64,000 nt of DNA from Roseovarius aestuarii. Its GTDB lineage: Bacteria; Pseudomonadota; Alphaproteobacteria; Rhodobacterales; Rhodobacteraceae. The position numbers and the translations under genes were made by a program. The stretch spans positions 1 through 64,000 of the forward strand of contig NZ_JAIMIB010000006.1 in assembly GCF_019966515.1 (NCBI RefSeq). The letters are read 5' to 3'. Positions within the stretch are counted from its first letter, which is position 1. Each line of letters opens with the position of its first letter. Below are positions 29,398-38,865 of this stretch, in pieces. The notes under the pieces were generated by a model. That model searched no databases. It was not told the DNA's origin and saw only the letters and a list, made by a program, of their open reading frames with translations.

Positions 29398-30744
29398 ATG
29401 CCGCAAAATCTGCAGGAACTGACACACGCCTTGCTCGACGCCGCCCGAAAGGCCGGTGCAGATGCGGCTGATGCGATGGCGGTGCAGGGCACCTCTTTGT
29501 CGATCGATGTGCGCAGCGGAGCGCTGGAACAGGCCGAACGCTCGGAAGGGGTGGATATCGGTCTGCGCGTGCTGATCGGACAGCGTCAGGCCAATGTTTC
29601 GGCCTCGGATACACGACCGCAAACACTTGCGGCACTGGCGGAACGGGCTGTTGCGATGGCACGCGAGGCGCCCGAAGACCCGCAGGTCGGGCTGGCCGAT
29701 CCCGCTCAGTTGGCAAAGGGCTGGGATATTGACGCACTGGAACTTTGTGATCCCGGGCCTGAACCCTCGCCTGCTGATCTGCAACATGATGCGCAAGAGG
29801 CCGAGGCGGCGGCGCTGGCAATGCACGGCGTCACCCAGGTGCAGGCGGCATCGGCAGGATACAGTAGCCGTCAGATTCATATAGCCGCCAGTAACGGGTT
29901 TTCCGGCGGCTATGCCCGCAGTGATCGTGGCCTGTCCTGTGTTGCCATCGCTGGCGAGGGCACGGGCATGGAACGGGACTATGACGGTGACAGCCGGATA
30001 TTTCAGGCCGACTTGCGCTCAGCACAGGAGATCGGGCGGACAGCGGCGGAACGCGCGATAGAGCGCATCGGCGCCCGAAAACCACCTACCGGGGCCTACC
30101 CGGTGTTGTTCGATGAACGCATTTCCTCGACCCTGATCGGCCATTTTCTGGCAGCCAGCAACGGCGCGTCGATTGCGCGCGGGTCCTCCTGGTTGCTGGG
30201 CAAACTGGGTGAGCAGGTCTTGCCCGCTGGACTGTCGATTGCCGAAGACCCGCATCGCGCCCGGGTGTCGGGGTCACGACCCTTTGATGCCGAAGGGCTT
30301 CCAACGCAGGCTCGCCGTATCGTTGACAACGGTGTGCTTATGGGCTGGACGCTTGATCTGGCAACGGGTCGCAAGCTGGATATGGCATCGACCGCCAATG
30401 CCAAGCGCGGGACTTCAGCGCCGCCGTCTCCAGGGGTGTGGAACGTAGCGCTGACGCAAGGAGAGGCGACGCGGGAGAATCTGCTGGGCCAGATGGGGAC
30501 GGGCCTGCTGGTCACCTCGATGATCGGCTCTACGATCAACGCGAACACCGGTGATTATTCCCGCGGGGCAGCCGGGTTCTGGGTGCAAAACGGCGCGATC
30601 ACCTATCCGGTCAACGAATGTACCATCGCCGGGTCGCTACCCGAGATGCTGCGGCGGATCGTACCAGCGAATGACGCGCGCACGCACCTGTCGCGCGTTG
30701 TGCCGTCGCTGCTGGTCGAAGGAATGACCCTTGCCGGAAACTGA
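29398..30744 (+). CDS. pmbA: TldD/PmbA-family metalloprotease
   Basis: 448 residues. PmbA (TldE) partners TldD in a cytoplasmic protease that processes peptides such as microcin B17 leader and degrades CcdA. The family plan is visible: N-terminal domain with SIDVRSGALEQAERSEGVDIGLRVLIG, and C-terminal GASIARGSSWLLGKLG, with FWVQNGAITYPVNECTIAGSL near the end. PmbA lacks the zinc motif itself. ATG 29398 follows CAGGAG. It overlaps cysQ by 14 bases. Confidence 0.9.
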   Translation: MPQNLQELTHALLDAARKAGADAADAMAVQGTSLSIDVRSGALEQAERSEGVDIGLRVLIGQRQANVSASDTRPQTLAALAERAVAMAREAPEDPQVGLADPAQLAKGWDIDALELCDPGPEPSPADLQHDAQEAEAAALAMHGVTQVQAASAGYSSRQIHIAASNGFSGGYARSDRGLSCVAIAGEGTGMERDYDGDSRIFQADLRSAQEIGRTAAERAIERIGARKPPTGAYPVLFDERISSTLIGHFLAASNGASIARGSSWLLGKLGEQVLPAGLSIAEDPHRARVSGSRPFDAEGLPTQARRIVDNGVLMGWTLDLATGRKLDMASTANAKRGTSAPPSPGVWNVALTQGEATRENLLGQMGTGLLVTSMIGSTINANTGDYSRGAAGFWVQNGAITYPVNECTIAGSLPEMLRRIVPANDARTHLSRVVPSLLVEGMTLAGN

Positions 30745-31507
30745 TCTAGACCTTCTGATCCGGGCGGCAAGAGCAGCGGGAGAGATCGCTGCCGGGTTTA
30801 GCGGTAAGACAGTGCGGTGCTGGGAGAAATCTGGTGGGGCAGGGCCCGTGACCGAGGCTGATCTAGCGGTCAACGAGATGTTGGAGAGCACCTTGCGGGA
30901 GGCGCGGCCAGATTATGGCTGGTTGTCTGAGGAGACCGAGGATGATCCGGCGCGTCTGGATTGCGATACGGTGTTCATCATCGACCCGATTGACGGCACA
31001 CGCAGCTTTATCGAAGGTTCGCGCACCTGGGCGCATGCGCTGGCCATAGCGCGGCGCGGCGAGGTAACGGCGGCGGTCGTATATCTGCCTATGCGGGATA
31101 AGCTTTATTCCTCGGCTGCGGGCGTTGGTGCCTATCTGAATGGCGATCCGATCCACGTGACCGGACAGTCGGCAATGATAGGCGCATCCATGCTGGCGGC
31201 CAAGCCCAACTACGCGCCAGAGCATTGGCGGGGTGAGGTACCGGCGATAACGCGTGTCTATCGCCCCTCGCTGGCCTATCGCACCTCCTTGGTGGCCGAA
31301 GGGCGGTTCGATGCGATGTTGACGCTCAGGCCGACCTGGGAATGGGACGTGGCGGCGGGGGATCTGATCCTGCGAGAAGCGGGCGCTGCGACGTCGGACA
31401 GAGGAGGGCGAAAGTTGCAGTTCAACAACGCCGTACCAAAACTGAATGGTATTCTGGCGGCGAATCCAATGCTTCATCGCAAAATAGCGGGTGCGCTGCA
31501 GGTCTGA
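30731..31507 (+). CDS. cysQ: 3'(2'),5'-bisphosphate nucleotidase, CysQ type
   Basis: Hydrolyses the 3'-phosphate of PAP, a by-product of sulfate assimilation; inositol monophosphatase fold. Metal-binding motifs are ETEDD (about 76-80), DPIDGTRSFIEG with the catalytic aspartates, and WEWDVAAGDLILREAGA near the C-terminus. The start is a TTG at 30731 with AAGGA seven bases before it, inside the end of pmbA. In relatives this gene is usually followed by a DUF4170 gene and kdtA; here those lie 18 kb away on the other strand. Confidence 0.88.
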   Translation: MPETDLDLLIRAARAAGEIAAGFSGKTVRCWEKSGGAGPVTEADLAVNEMLESTLREARPDYGWLSEETEDDPARLDCDTVFIIDPIDGTRSFIEGSRTWAHALAIARRGEVTAAVVYLPMRDKLYSSAAGVGAYLNGDPIHVTGQSAMIGASMLAAKPNYAPEHWRGEVPAITRVYRPSLAYRTSLVAEGRFDAMLTLRPTWEWDVAAGDLILREAGAATSDRGGRKLQFNNAVPKLNGILAANPMLHRKIAGALQV

Positions 31508-31695
31508 GCTGTTGTCAGAATGAGTGCGCTGAGGCGCACGCAGGATGTCTCGTCGGTGGCCTCCGGCCTTCTCCTCGGGCCGCGTGCCTCAGATGGTGCA
31601 TTTGAAGCTGCCCCGGGGGGGTTTGGGGTGAAACCCCAGGGGCTTCGTGCCCTGAACGAAAACTCAACTGTGTGAGCGCAGTGAACTCCTTTTGA

Positions 31696-33810
<2,115 letters not shown>

Positions 33811-34120
33811 ACTGCGGAGATGCGTCAGTAGGGATATCACGACCGCACGGATCAACACCCCGGATATATAAAATTGCACAGATAATGGCATTGTGGTGCT
33901 GCTTGCCAGACTGCAACAGAGCAACAGCCAGATAAAATGTGGCGAAAACCTCGCGTTTGGCCCAATATTGTGCCTCAGTTTGACGCCGGAAACCTTTGTT
34001 TCATTGTTTCGGTGCCATGATCGATCCGCGACAAAACCCAGATATTGTCGGGCATGCGCCCCAGTTGTGCCCGAATTGTCTTCGATAAGACATGAAGAAT
34101 TTGAAGCACGAGGTATGAGT
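33811..34120. other. intergenic region, fadH to LysR regulator
   Basis: 310 bp without a convincing gene. The sequence is less GC-rich than its flanks around 33860-33950 and probably holds the LysR promoter. The long reading frames crossing it on either strand are extensions of, or shadows over, neighbouring genes. Confidence 0.5.
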
Positions 34121-35026
34121 ATGGATCGCCTGACGGAAATGGAGGCCTTTGCCACGGTAGTGGATCAGGGTGGCTTTACCGATGCTGCCCGGAAAATGGG
34201 GATTTCCAAGTCCGCCGTATCCAAGCATGTGTCCTCACTTGAGGCACGTTTAGGGGCAAGGTTGCTCAATCGGACGACCCGCCGCGTAAGCCCGACCGAG
34301 ATTGGTTTGGCCTACTATGACCGGGCGCTGCGCGTTCTGAACGACGCAGGTGAGGCAGACGCGCTGGTAAGCTCGATGCAGTCTGATCCCTCAGGTCTGT
34401 TGCGTATTTCGGTGGCAACAGATTTTGGCGTCAATCACCTGAGCCCGGTGTTGGGCGAGTTCCTGGATGAGTTTCCGGATATCACCGTCAACATGGTCCT
34501 GAACAACCGCTACGTCGAGCTGATTTCTGAAGGGTTCGACATGGCGATCCGGATCGGCGAGCTTGAAGACAGCACACTCAGGGCCCGCAAGCTTACCGAG
34601 ACAACCAAACGCATGATCGCCAGCCCCGCCTATATTCAGAAACATGGACGTCCGTTGAAGATCGATGATCTGAATGATCACAAACTCTTGCATTATTCCA
34701 GTCAGGCCAACGGGTCGGTCTGGAAACTGACCGCACCGTCGGGAGAAAAGCGCCAGGTGCGCACGGCCGGTGGCTTGTCCGTCAATGACGGCCAGTCGCT
34801 ATTGAATGCGGCCATCTCGGGGCTGGGTATCGCCTATTTGCCCAGCTTCCTCTACTCCAAAGCCCTGGAAGAAGGTCAGGTCGAGGATGTCATTCCCGAC
34901 CTGCCAATGGAAACCCAGGGCATCTACGCAGTTTACCCCCCGGGCCGGTTCACCCAGCCCAAGGTTCGCGCGTTTATCGATTTTCTGGTCCACGCTTTCG
35001 CTGAGAAAGGCCCAGCGGACTGGTAG
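34121..35026 (+). CDS. LysR-family transcriptional regulator
   Basis: 301 residues. The N-terminal helix-turn-helix is MDRLTEMEAFATVVDQGGFTDAARKMGISKSAVSKHVSSLE in outline (residues 1-41), followed by the effector-binding domain. ATG 34121 is chosen: GAGG lies seven bases before it and the protein starts with the canonical MDRLTEMEAF. An ATG six bases earlier and a frame open back to 33893 lack support. Targets are unknown. A terminator follows at 35058. Confidence 0.9.
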   Translation: MDRLTEMEAFATVVDQGGFTDAARKMGISKSAVSKHVSSLEARLGARLLNRTTRRVSPTEIGLAYYDRALRVLNDAGEADALVSSMQSDPSGLLRISVATDFGVNHLSPVLGEFLDEFPDITVNMVLNNRYVELISEGFDMAIRIGELEDSTLRARKLTETTKRMIASPAYIQKHGRPLKIDDLNDHKLLHYSSQANGSVWKLTAPSGEKRQVRTAGGLSVNDGQSLLNAAISGLGIAYLPSFLYSKALEEGQVEDVIPDLPMETQGIYAVYPPGRFTQPKVRAFIDFLVHAFAEKGPADW

Positions 35027-35057
35027 TTTTACCTCCCTAGCCTTAACAGGCCACCTG

Positions 35058-35089
35058 GCCCCGGTGCTCTTCCAAGCTCCGGGGCTTTT
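35058..35089 (+). terminator. rho-independent terminator after LysR gene
   Basis: GCCCCGG (35058-35064) pairs with CCGGGGC (35079-35085), with an inner GCT/AGC extension, then TTTT. It lies 32 bp after the LysR stop. Confidence 0.75.
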
Positions 35090-35312
35090 GTTTGCCGGAT
35101 CGCGTCGGTGTTACACGCAGTGCGGCAAGGTGCTCTCCATCTTAGATACCACATCTCAAGGCTTGATCCGCTCTGCATTCCCGCCTATACCCCGCCAGGT
35201 TCGGAATCACTTCTGTGGCTCCGTACTTATTTGCTATGGTGCGCTCTCGGCCTTCTTCGGCCCGGTGATAAGCTTCGGCAAACCTGAACGACAGATAATG
35301 ACGACCTGTATC

Positions 35313-35393
35313 TTGGGCGGGCACATCGTGTGGACCCGGAAGAAGACCCAAAGCTCTGAGGACGCACCACACCTTTGCGGACCAAAACCGCAA
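35313..35393 (+). promoter_or_regulatory. candidate structured mRNA leader of rplS
   Basis: Three possible hairpins precede rplS. CGGG-CACA-TCG-TGTG-GA-CCCG (35318-35338) forms an eight-pair stem and is enclosed by TTGGG (35313-35317)/CCCAA (35347-35351). A perfect TTGCGG (35375-35380)/CCGCAA (35388-35393) hairpin stands just upstream of the AGGAG ribosome binding site (35400-35404). The arrangement resembles autogenous ribosomal-protein leaders, but I know no described motif of this shape in alphaproteobacteria. The rest of 35090-35312 shows no gene. Confidence 0.4.
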
Positions 35394-35412
35394 GCATATA
35401 GGAGTAGAAGCG

Positions 35413-35796
35413 ATGGATATTATCGCTCAGCTTGAGGCGGAACAGATCGCCTCGCTCGGGAAGAACATTCCCGATTTCAAACCCGGCGACACCGTTCGCG
35501 TGGGCTACAAGGTGACCGAAGGCACGCGCAGCCGTGTGCAGAACTTCGAAGGCGTCTGCATCGCCCGCAACAACGGCAAGGGTATTGCCGGATCGTTCAC
35601 CGTTCGCAAGATTTCATTTGGTGAAGGCGTTGAACGTGTGTTCCCGCTCTATTCGACCAATATCGACAGCATCGACGTTGTGCGCCGGGGCCGTGTCCGC
35701 CGCGCCAAGCTGTATTACTTGCGCTCGCGTCGCGGTAAATCGGCCCGTATTGCTGAAAACGCCAACTACAAGCCCCGCAAGGACGCTTCTGCGTAA
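35413..35796 (+). CDS. rplS: 50S ribosomal protein L19
   Basis: 127 residues at the 30S-50S interface. [31 protein letters not shown] and [14 protein letters not shown] are canonical L19 motifs, and [18 protein letters not shown] is the basic C-terminal part. AGGAG lies eight bases upstream. It is usually downstream of rpsP-rimM-trmD, but here it follows an unrelated LysR gene and a terminator. rpmE follows after 12 bases. Confidence 0.97.
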   Translation: MDIIAQLEAEQIASLGKNIPDFKPGDTVRVGYKVTEGTRSRVQNFEGVCIARNNGKGIAGSFTVRKISFGEGVERVFPLYSTNIDSIDVVRRGRVRRAKLYYLRSRRGKSARIAENANYKPRKDASA

Positions 35797-35808
35797 GGAA
35801 CCGGCAAG

Positions 35809-36030
35809 ATGAAAAAAGACATCCACCCCGATTACCACATCATCGACGTCAAAATGACCGATGGTACCGTGTTCCAGACCCGCTCGACCTACGGCGCGGA
35901 AGGCGAACAGCTGAACCTCGATATCGATCCGACTGTGCACCCCGCCTGGACCGGTGGCGGCACCCGTCTGATGGATGCTGGTGGTCGCGTATCGAAGTTC
36001 AAAAACAAATACGCCGGGCTTGGTTTCTGA
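35809..36030 (+). CDS. rpmE: 50S ribosomal protein L31
   Basis: 73 residues beginning [19 protein letters not shown], typical L31. There is no cysteine, so it belongs to the zinc-free (C-) class rather than the CxxC form. Co-transcribed with rplS, followed by a terminator. Confidence 0.95.
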   Translation: MKKDIHPDYHIIDVKMTDGTVFQTRSTYGAEGEQLNLDIDPTVHPAWTGGGTRLMDAGGRVSKFKNKYAGLGF

Positions 36031-36058
36031 TCAGAGCCAATCTGGTGAAGACCACAGA

Positions 36059-36086
36059 TGCCGCTCCGGATCGGGGCGGCATTTTT
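36059..36086 (+). terminator. rho-independent terminator after rpmE
   Basis: Nine-pair stem TGCCGCTCC (36059-36067) / GGGGCGGCA (36073-36081), one G-T pair, loop GGATC, then TTTTT. Confidence 0.88.
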
Positions 36087-36143
36087 CGTTCTGCCGGTTG
36101 GGAACGGGGTGTAACTGCCGGTCGCACTCTGATGAGCGGAGTG

Positions 36144-37163
36144 TTATCGGCGTTTCAGCGTCTGCCCGAAGCTTATTGTCGGCTCCAGCACGATCCGCTG
36201 CGGCTCTGTCTGACCGCTTGAGCGATCGACGATGATCTGCGCCGCTTTCTTGCCGATCTCAAGCCGGCAGGCATCCATCGTAGCCAGCTCCTTGGGCAGA
36301 CCTTTCAGCAGATTGACGCCGTTGAAACCCGCAAGCCCGATCTGACCCGGTACGTCAATCCCCTGATCTAGGAGGTACAGCAGCCCGCCCGCGCCGATGA
36401 TGTCATTGGAATAGTATAGAAAATCGATCTCTTCATTTCGCGCCAGAATGGTTTCCGTCATCTCGCGGCCTTTTGCCAGCGCTGACCCACCAGTGTAGAA
36501 TTCCTTGTCCACGATTTCGACGCCAGCCTTCGCCAATGTCTCGGTAAAGCCCTCGAACCGTTTGCGCGCGCGGTGATCGAGCGTCATCTTGGTGCCCAGA
36601 AATCCGATCTGTTGGTAACCGGCCTTGAGGATCGCCTTCGCCATTTTCTGCCCGGCAAGACGATGCGAAATCCCCACAACAGAATCCACCGGCGTGCCGT
36701 CGACATCCATGATTTCGACCACCGGAATGCCCGAAGCGGCAAGCATGGCGCGCGAGGCCTCGGAATGCTCCAGCCCCGCGATGATCACGCCCGATGGACG
36801 CCATGACAGCATCTCGTAAAGAACTTTTTCTTCTTTTTCGCGCTTGTACCCGGTGATGCCGACGACCGGTTGCAGATCTGTGTTGTCCAGAATCTGACTG
36901 ATGCCGGTCATGACTTCGGGGAACACCATGTTGGACATTGACGGGATGACCACCGCCACCAGATTGACCCGCTGGCTGGCCAGCGCACCGGCAATCTTGT
37001 TGGGCACGTAGCCAAGCTGCTTGGCCGCTTCCAGCACCCTCTTGCGCGTCGCGTCCGAGACATCGCCGCGATTGCGCAACACCCGGCTCACCGTCATCTC
37101 CGAAACTCCGGATGCATCAGAAACGTCACGAAGCGTCAGCGGGCGGTTGTCATTGTCATTCAC
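36144..37163 (-). CDS. LacI-family transcriptional regulator
   Basis: 339 residues. The N-terminal helix-turn-helix (LRDVSDASGVSEMTVSRVLRNRGDVS) and hinge helix (IAGALASQR) precede a periplasmic-binding-protein-like effector domain (VNLVAVVIPSMSNMVFPEV). Similarity to GntR-type (gluconate) repressors is apparent by eye. No sugar gene lies beside it, so the target is probably elsewhere. It is divergent from the tRNA-Arg gene. Confidence 0.9.
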   Translation of the reverse strand: MNDNDNRPLTLRDVSDASGVSEMTVSRVLRNRGDVSDATRKRVLEAAKQLGYVPNKIAGALASQRVNLVAVVIPSMSNMVFPEVMTGISQILDNTDLQPVVGITGYKREKEEKVLYEMLSWRPSGVIIAGLEHSEASRAMLAASGIPVVEIMDVDGTPVDSVVGISHRLAGQKMAKAILKAGYQQIGFLGTKMTLDHRARKRFEGFTETLAKAGVEIVDKEFYTGGSALAKGREMTETILARNEEIDFLYYSNDIIGAGGLLYLLDQGIDVPGQIGLAGFNGVNLLKGLPKELATMDACRLEIGKKAAQIIVDRSSGQTEPQRIVLEPTISFGQTLKRR

Positions 37164-37308
37164 GGAGTATCATCCTGTGCGGTGTTTCAAGATTGTTACC
37201 GCGAACGGTCTTCCCGGATCAAGCGACTAGAGCATTTTTGCTCATCAAACATCCATCGAAATCAGCCGATGACAAACAGTCAAACGCCGGATATTGAGCT
37301 TGCAGTGT

Positions 37309-37385
37309 GGCCCCGTGGCTCAACTGGATAGAGCAGCCCCCTCCTAAGGGGCAGGTTGCAGGTTCGAATCCTGCCGGGGTCGCCA
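37309..37385 (+). tRNA. tRNA-Arg (anticodon CCT)
   Basis: A complete cloverleaf: acceptor stem GGCCCCG (37309-37315) with CGGGGTC (37375-37381), discriminator G and encoded CCA (37383-37385). The anticodon loop reads CTCCTAA, giving anticodon CCT. The T-arm GGTTCGAATCC is present. The 3' 47 bases are the integration site of the element that follows, and the gene remains intact at the left junction. Confidence 0.95.
37339..37385 (+). repeat. left attachment site (attL), 47-bp direct repeat
   Basis: Bases from the anticodon stem to the CCA end of tRNA-Arg(CCT) recur without mismatch at 52399-52445. The exact spacing is 15,060 bp. The bases flanking the match differ on both sides, so 47 bp is the full identity block. 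Confidence 0.95.
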
Positions 37386-37540
37386 AAAACACCTGAAAAA
37401 TATGGCTTATTTACAGGGTGTTGTGCAAAGGCGCGCAAAAAGCCCCGTGAGTTTCCGCGCCGAATTCGGCGGAAATGGCCGAATTCTCGTACAAAACCTG
37501 TACAAAATTCGCACGTCTGTGCGACTTTTGAGGCCTTGTC
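37386..37540. promoter_or_regulatory. left-end region with inverted repeats: integrase arm sites and possible oriT
   Basis: 155 bp rich in short palindromes: GGCGCG/CGCGCC around 37430-37461, GAATTCGGC (37462-37470)/GCCGAATTC (37478-37486), and CGCAC/GTGCG around 37510-37523. CGTACAAA (37488) and TGTACAAA (37499) recur near the right end. GGCTTA (37404-37409) resembles the ColE1-type nic core that I recall as CTGG/CTTA. Whether this is oriT, an integrase binding region or the operon promoter cannot be separated by eye. Confidence 0.4.
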
Positions 37541-38395
37541 GTGAGCTGGCGCGTCGCAAATGCCTGTGCCGAGCGGAAATTCGGCAGTGCCACGCGCAAG
37601 CAGATCATCATGTTCCTGGCCGATAAGGCCAGCGATGATGGCTCCGGCATTTGGTGTTCCAAAGGCACGATCCAGCGGCATACGGAGCTCGGGGAGAGCA
37701 CGGTCAAGCGGACAATCCGGGACTTTCTGAAGGAGGGCATCCTAGTCGAGACCGGCGCACGTGGGTGCAAGAACGGGTTTACAGTCGTTTACCGGATCGA
37801 TCTGGCGAAGATTGAGGCGCTGGAACTGACCGCCGAGCCAGAAATCGAGACGGGGGCCACTGTGGTCCCCGTCCAACCCGACCCCGGGACCGGGGCCACA
37901 GTGGCCGGGGTACCGGGGCCACCACGGCCCCCAAACCATCCTAAAACCATCCATAAACCTCCTACGCGCGAGCGCGTGGCGGCGGAAGTTAAGGAAGCCG
38001 AGAAGATTCTGGCCGCCTATCCACCCGACCGAGTGCGCGGGAGGGTGGATTGTATCAGGCTAATCAGGGCAACGTTGGACGAAGGCGTCAGGGCCGAGGA
38101 CCTGTTGCATGCGGTCCGAGCCTATGCCAACGAGAGTGCGGGTTTCACCCGGTCGAAGGTTTGTTTCTCCGACAACTGGTTCAAGTCTGGGCGCTGGCGG
38201 AAATACGTTGAGGAGTTCGCCAAAAGCCGGGAAGAGGCAAAGGCCAAGGAAGCTGAGATGCTGGCAGGCTTGGCAGGTTGGGTCACAGATCGTCATCCCC
38301 TTTGCCGTCACATCACGCCCAAACAAATCGACGCGTTGCTGGCCGCAGAGCTGGTTACACAAGACCAAATCCAGGCGGCAGGCCTCAGGTCATGA
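37541..38395 (+). CDS. winged-helix protein at head of mobilization operon
   Basis: 284 residues. The N-terminal ~75 residues form a winged helix (RKQIIMFLADKASDDG, then CSKGTIQRHTELGESTVKRTIRDFLKEGILVETG), like those of plasmid and phage replication or regulatory proteins. A Pro-rich linker (about 105-145) leads to a helical C-terminal region. It could initiate replication of the excised circle or regulate mob genes. The start is GTG 37541 with GAGG seven bases upstream. Its stop overlaps mobC's ATG (ATGA). Confidence 0.65.
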   Translation: MSWRVANACAERKFGSATRKQIIMFLADKASDDGSGIWCSKGTIQRHTELGESTVKRTIRDFLKEGILVETGARGCKNGFTVVYRIDLAKIEALELTAEPEIETGATVVPVQPDPGTGATVAGVPGPPRPPNHPKTIHKPPTRERVAAEVKEAEKILAAYPPDRVRGRVDCIRLIRATLDEGVRAEDLLHAVRAYANESAGFTRSKVCFSDNWFKSGRWRKYVEEFAKSREEAKAKEAEMLAGLAGWVTDRHPLCRHITPKQIDALLAAELVTQDQIQAAGLRS

Positions 38396-38865
38396 GCGCC
38401 ACCGATTTCACCGAAGTGCAAACAGCAAGGCGACCCATGTCATACGCTGGCGCGGATGACACGGGACCTTGCGAGGGGCGGCAAGCCTCCCCTTCGAACC
38501 CCACCGGCGCGGGCAAGACCCGCGCGAAGGAGCCGCTGACGGAGACTTTCGTCTTCCGGTGCACGACGGCCGAGAAGGCCGAGCTGCGGGCCAAGGCCGA
38601 GGCCGCAGGTCTGCCCGCTGCGACGCTCCTGCGCGAGGCGCTTGGCCTGACCGAGGCGCGACGACGCAAACCCTTGCCACGCGTCGATCCGGCGCTAGTG
38701 CTGGCCGTGGGGCGTATCGGTGGCAACCTCAACCAGATCGCACACTGGCTGAATCGCGCGACGCAGGCGGGTCGCAACGACCTCGATGCGCTCGTTGTCG
38801 CGCGCCGCCTGTTGGTGATCGAGCGCCAGCTTGCGCTGCTCCTCAATGAGGCGCGGCGATGCTGA
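38392..38865 (+). CDS. mobC: MobC-like relaxosome protein
   Basis: 157 residues. After a disordered N-terminus, TETFVFRCTTAEKAELRAKAEAAGLP resembles a ribbon-helix-helix DNA-binding part, and VGRIGGNLNQIAHWLNR is the MobC signature. It would bind oriT and recruit the relaxase. ATG 38392 overlaps the previous stop; the gene overlaps mobA's start by seven bases. Longer in-frame extension upstream lies inside the winged-helix gene. Confidence 0.85.
   Translation: MSATDFTEVQTARRPMSYAGADDTGPCEGRQASPSNPTGAGKTRAKEPLTETFVFRCTTAEKAELRAKAEAAGLPAATLLREALGLTEARRRKPLPRVDPALVLAVGRIGGNLNQIAHWLNRATQAGRNDLDALVVARRLLVIERQLALLLNEARRC

Noticed and set aside
31613..31640. G/C-rich hairpin after cysQ as a terminator
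   Set aside because: The stem is good but no run of T follows on either strand.
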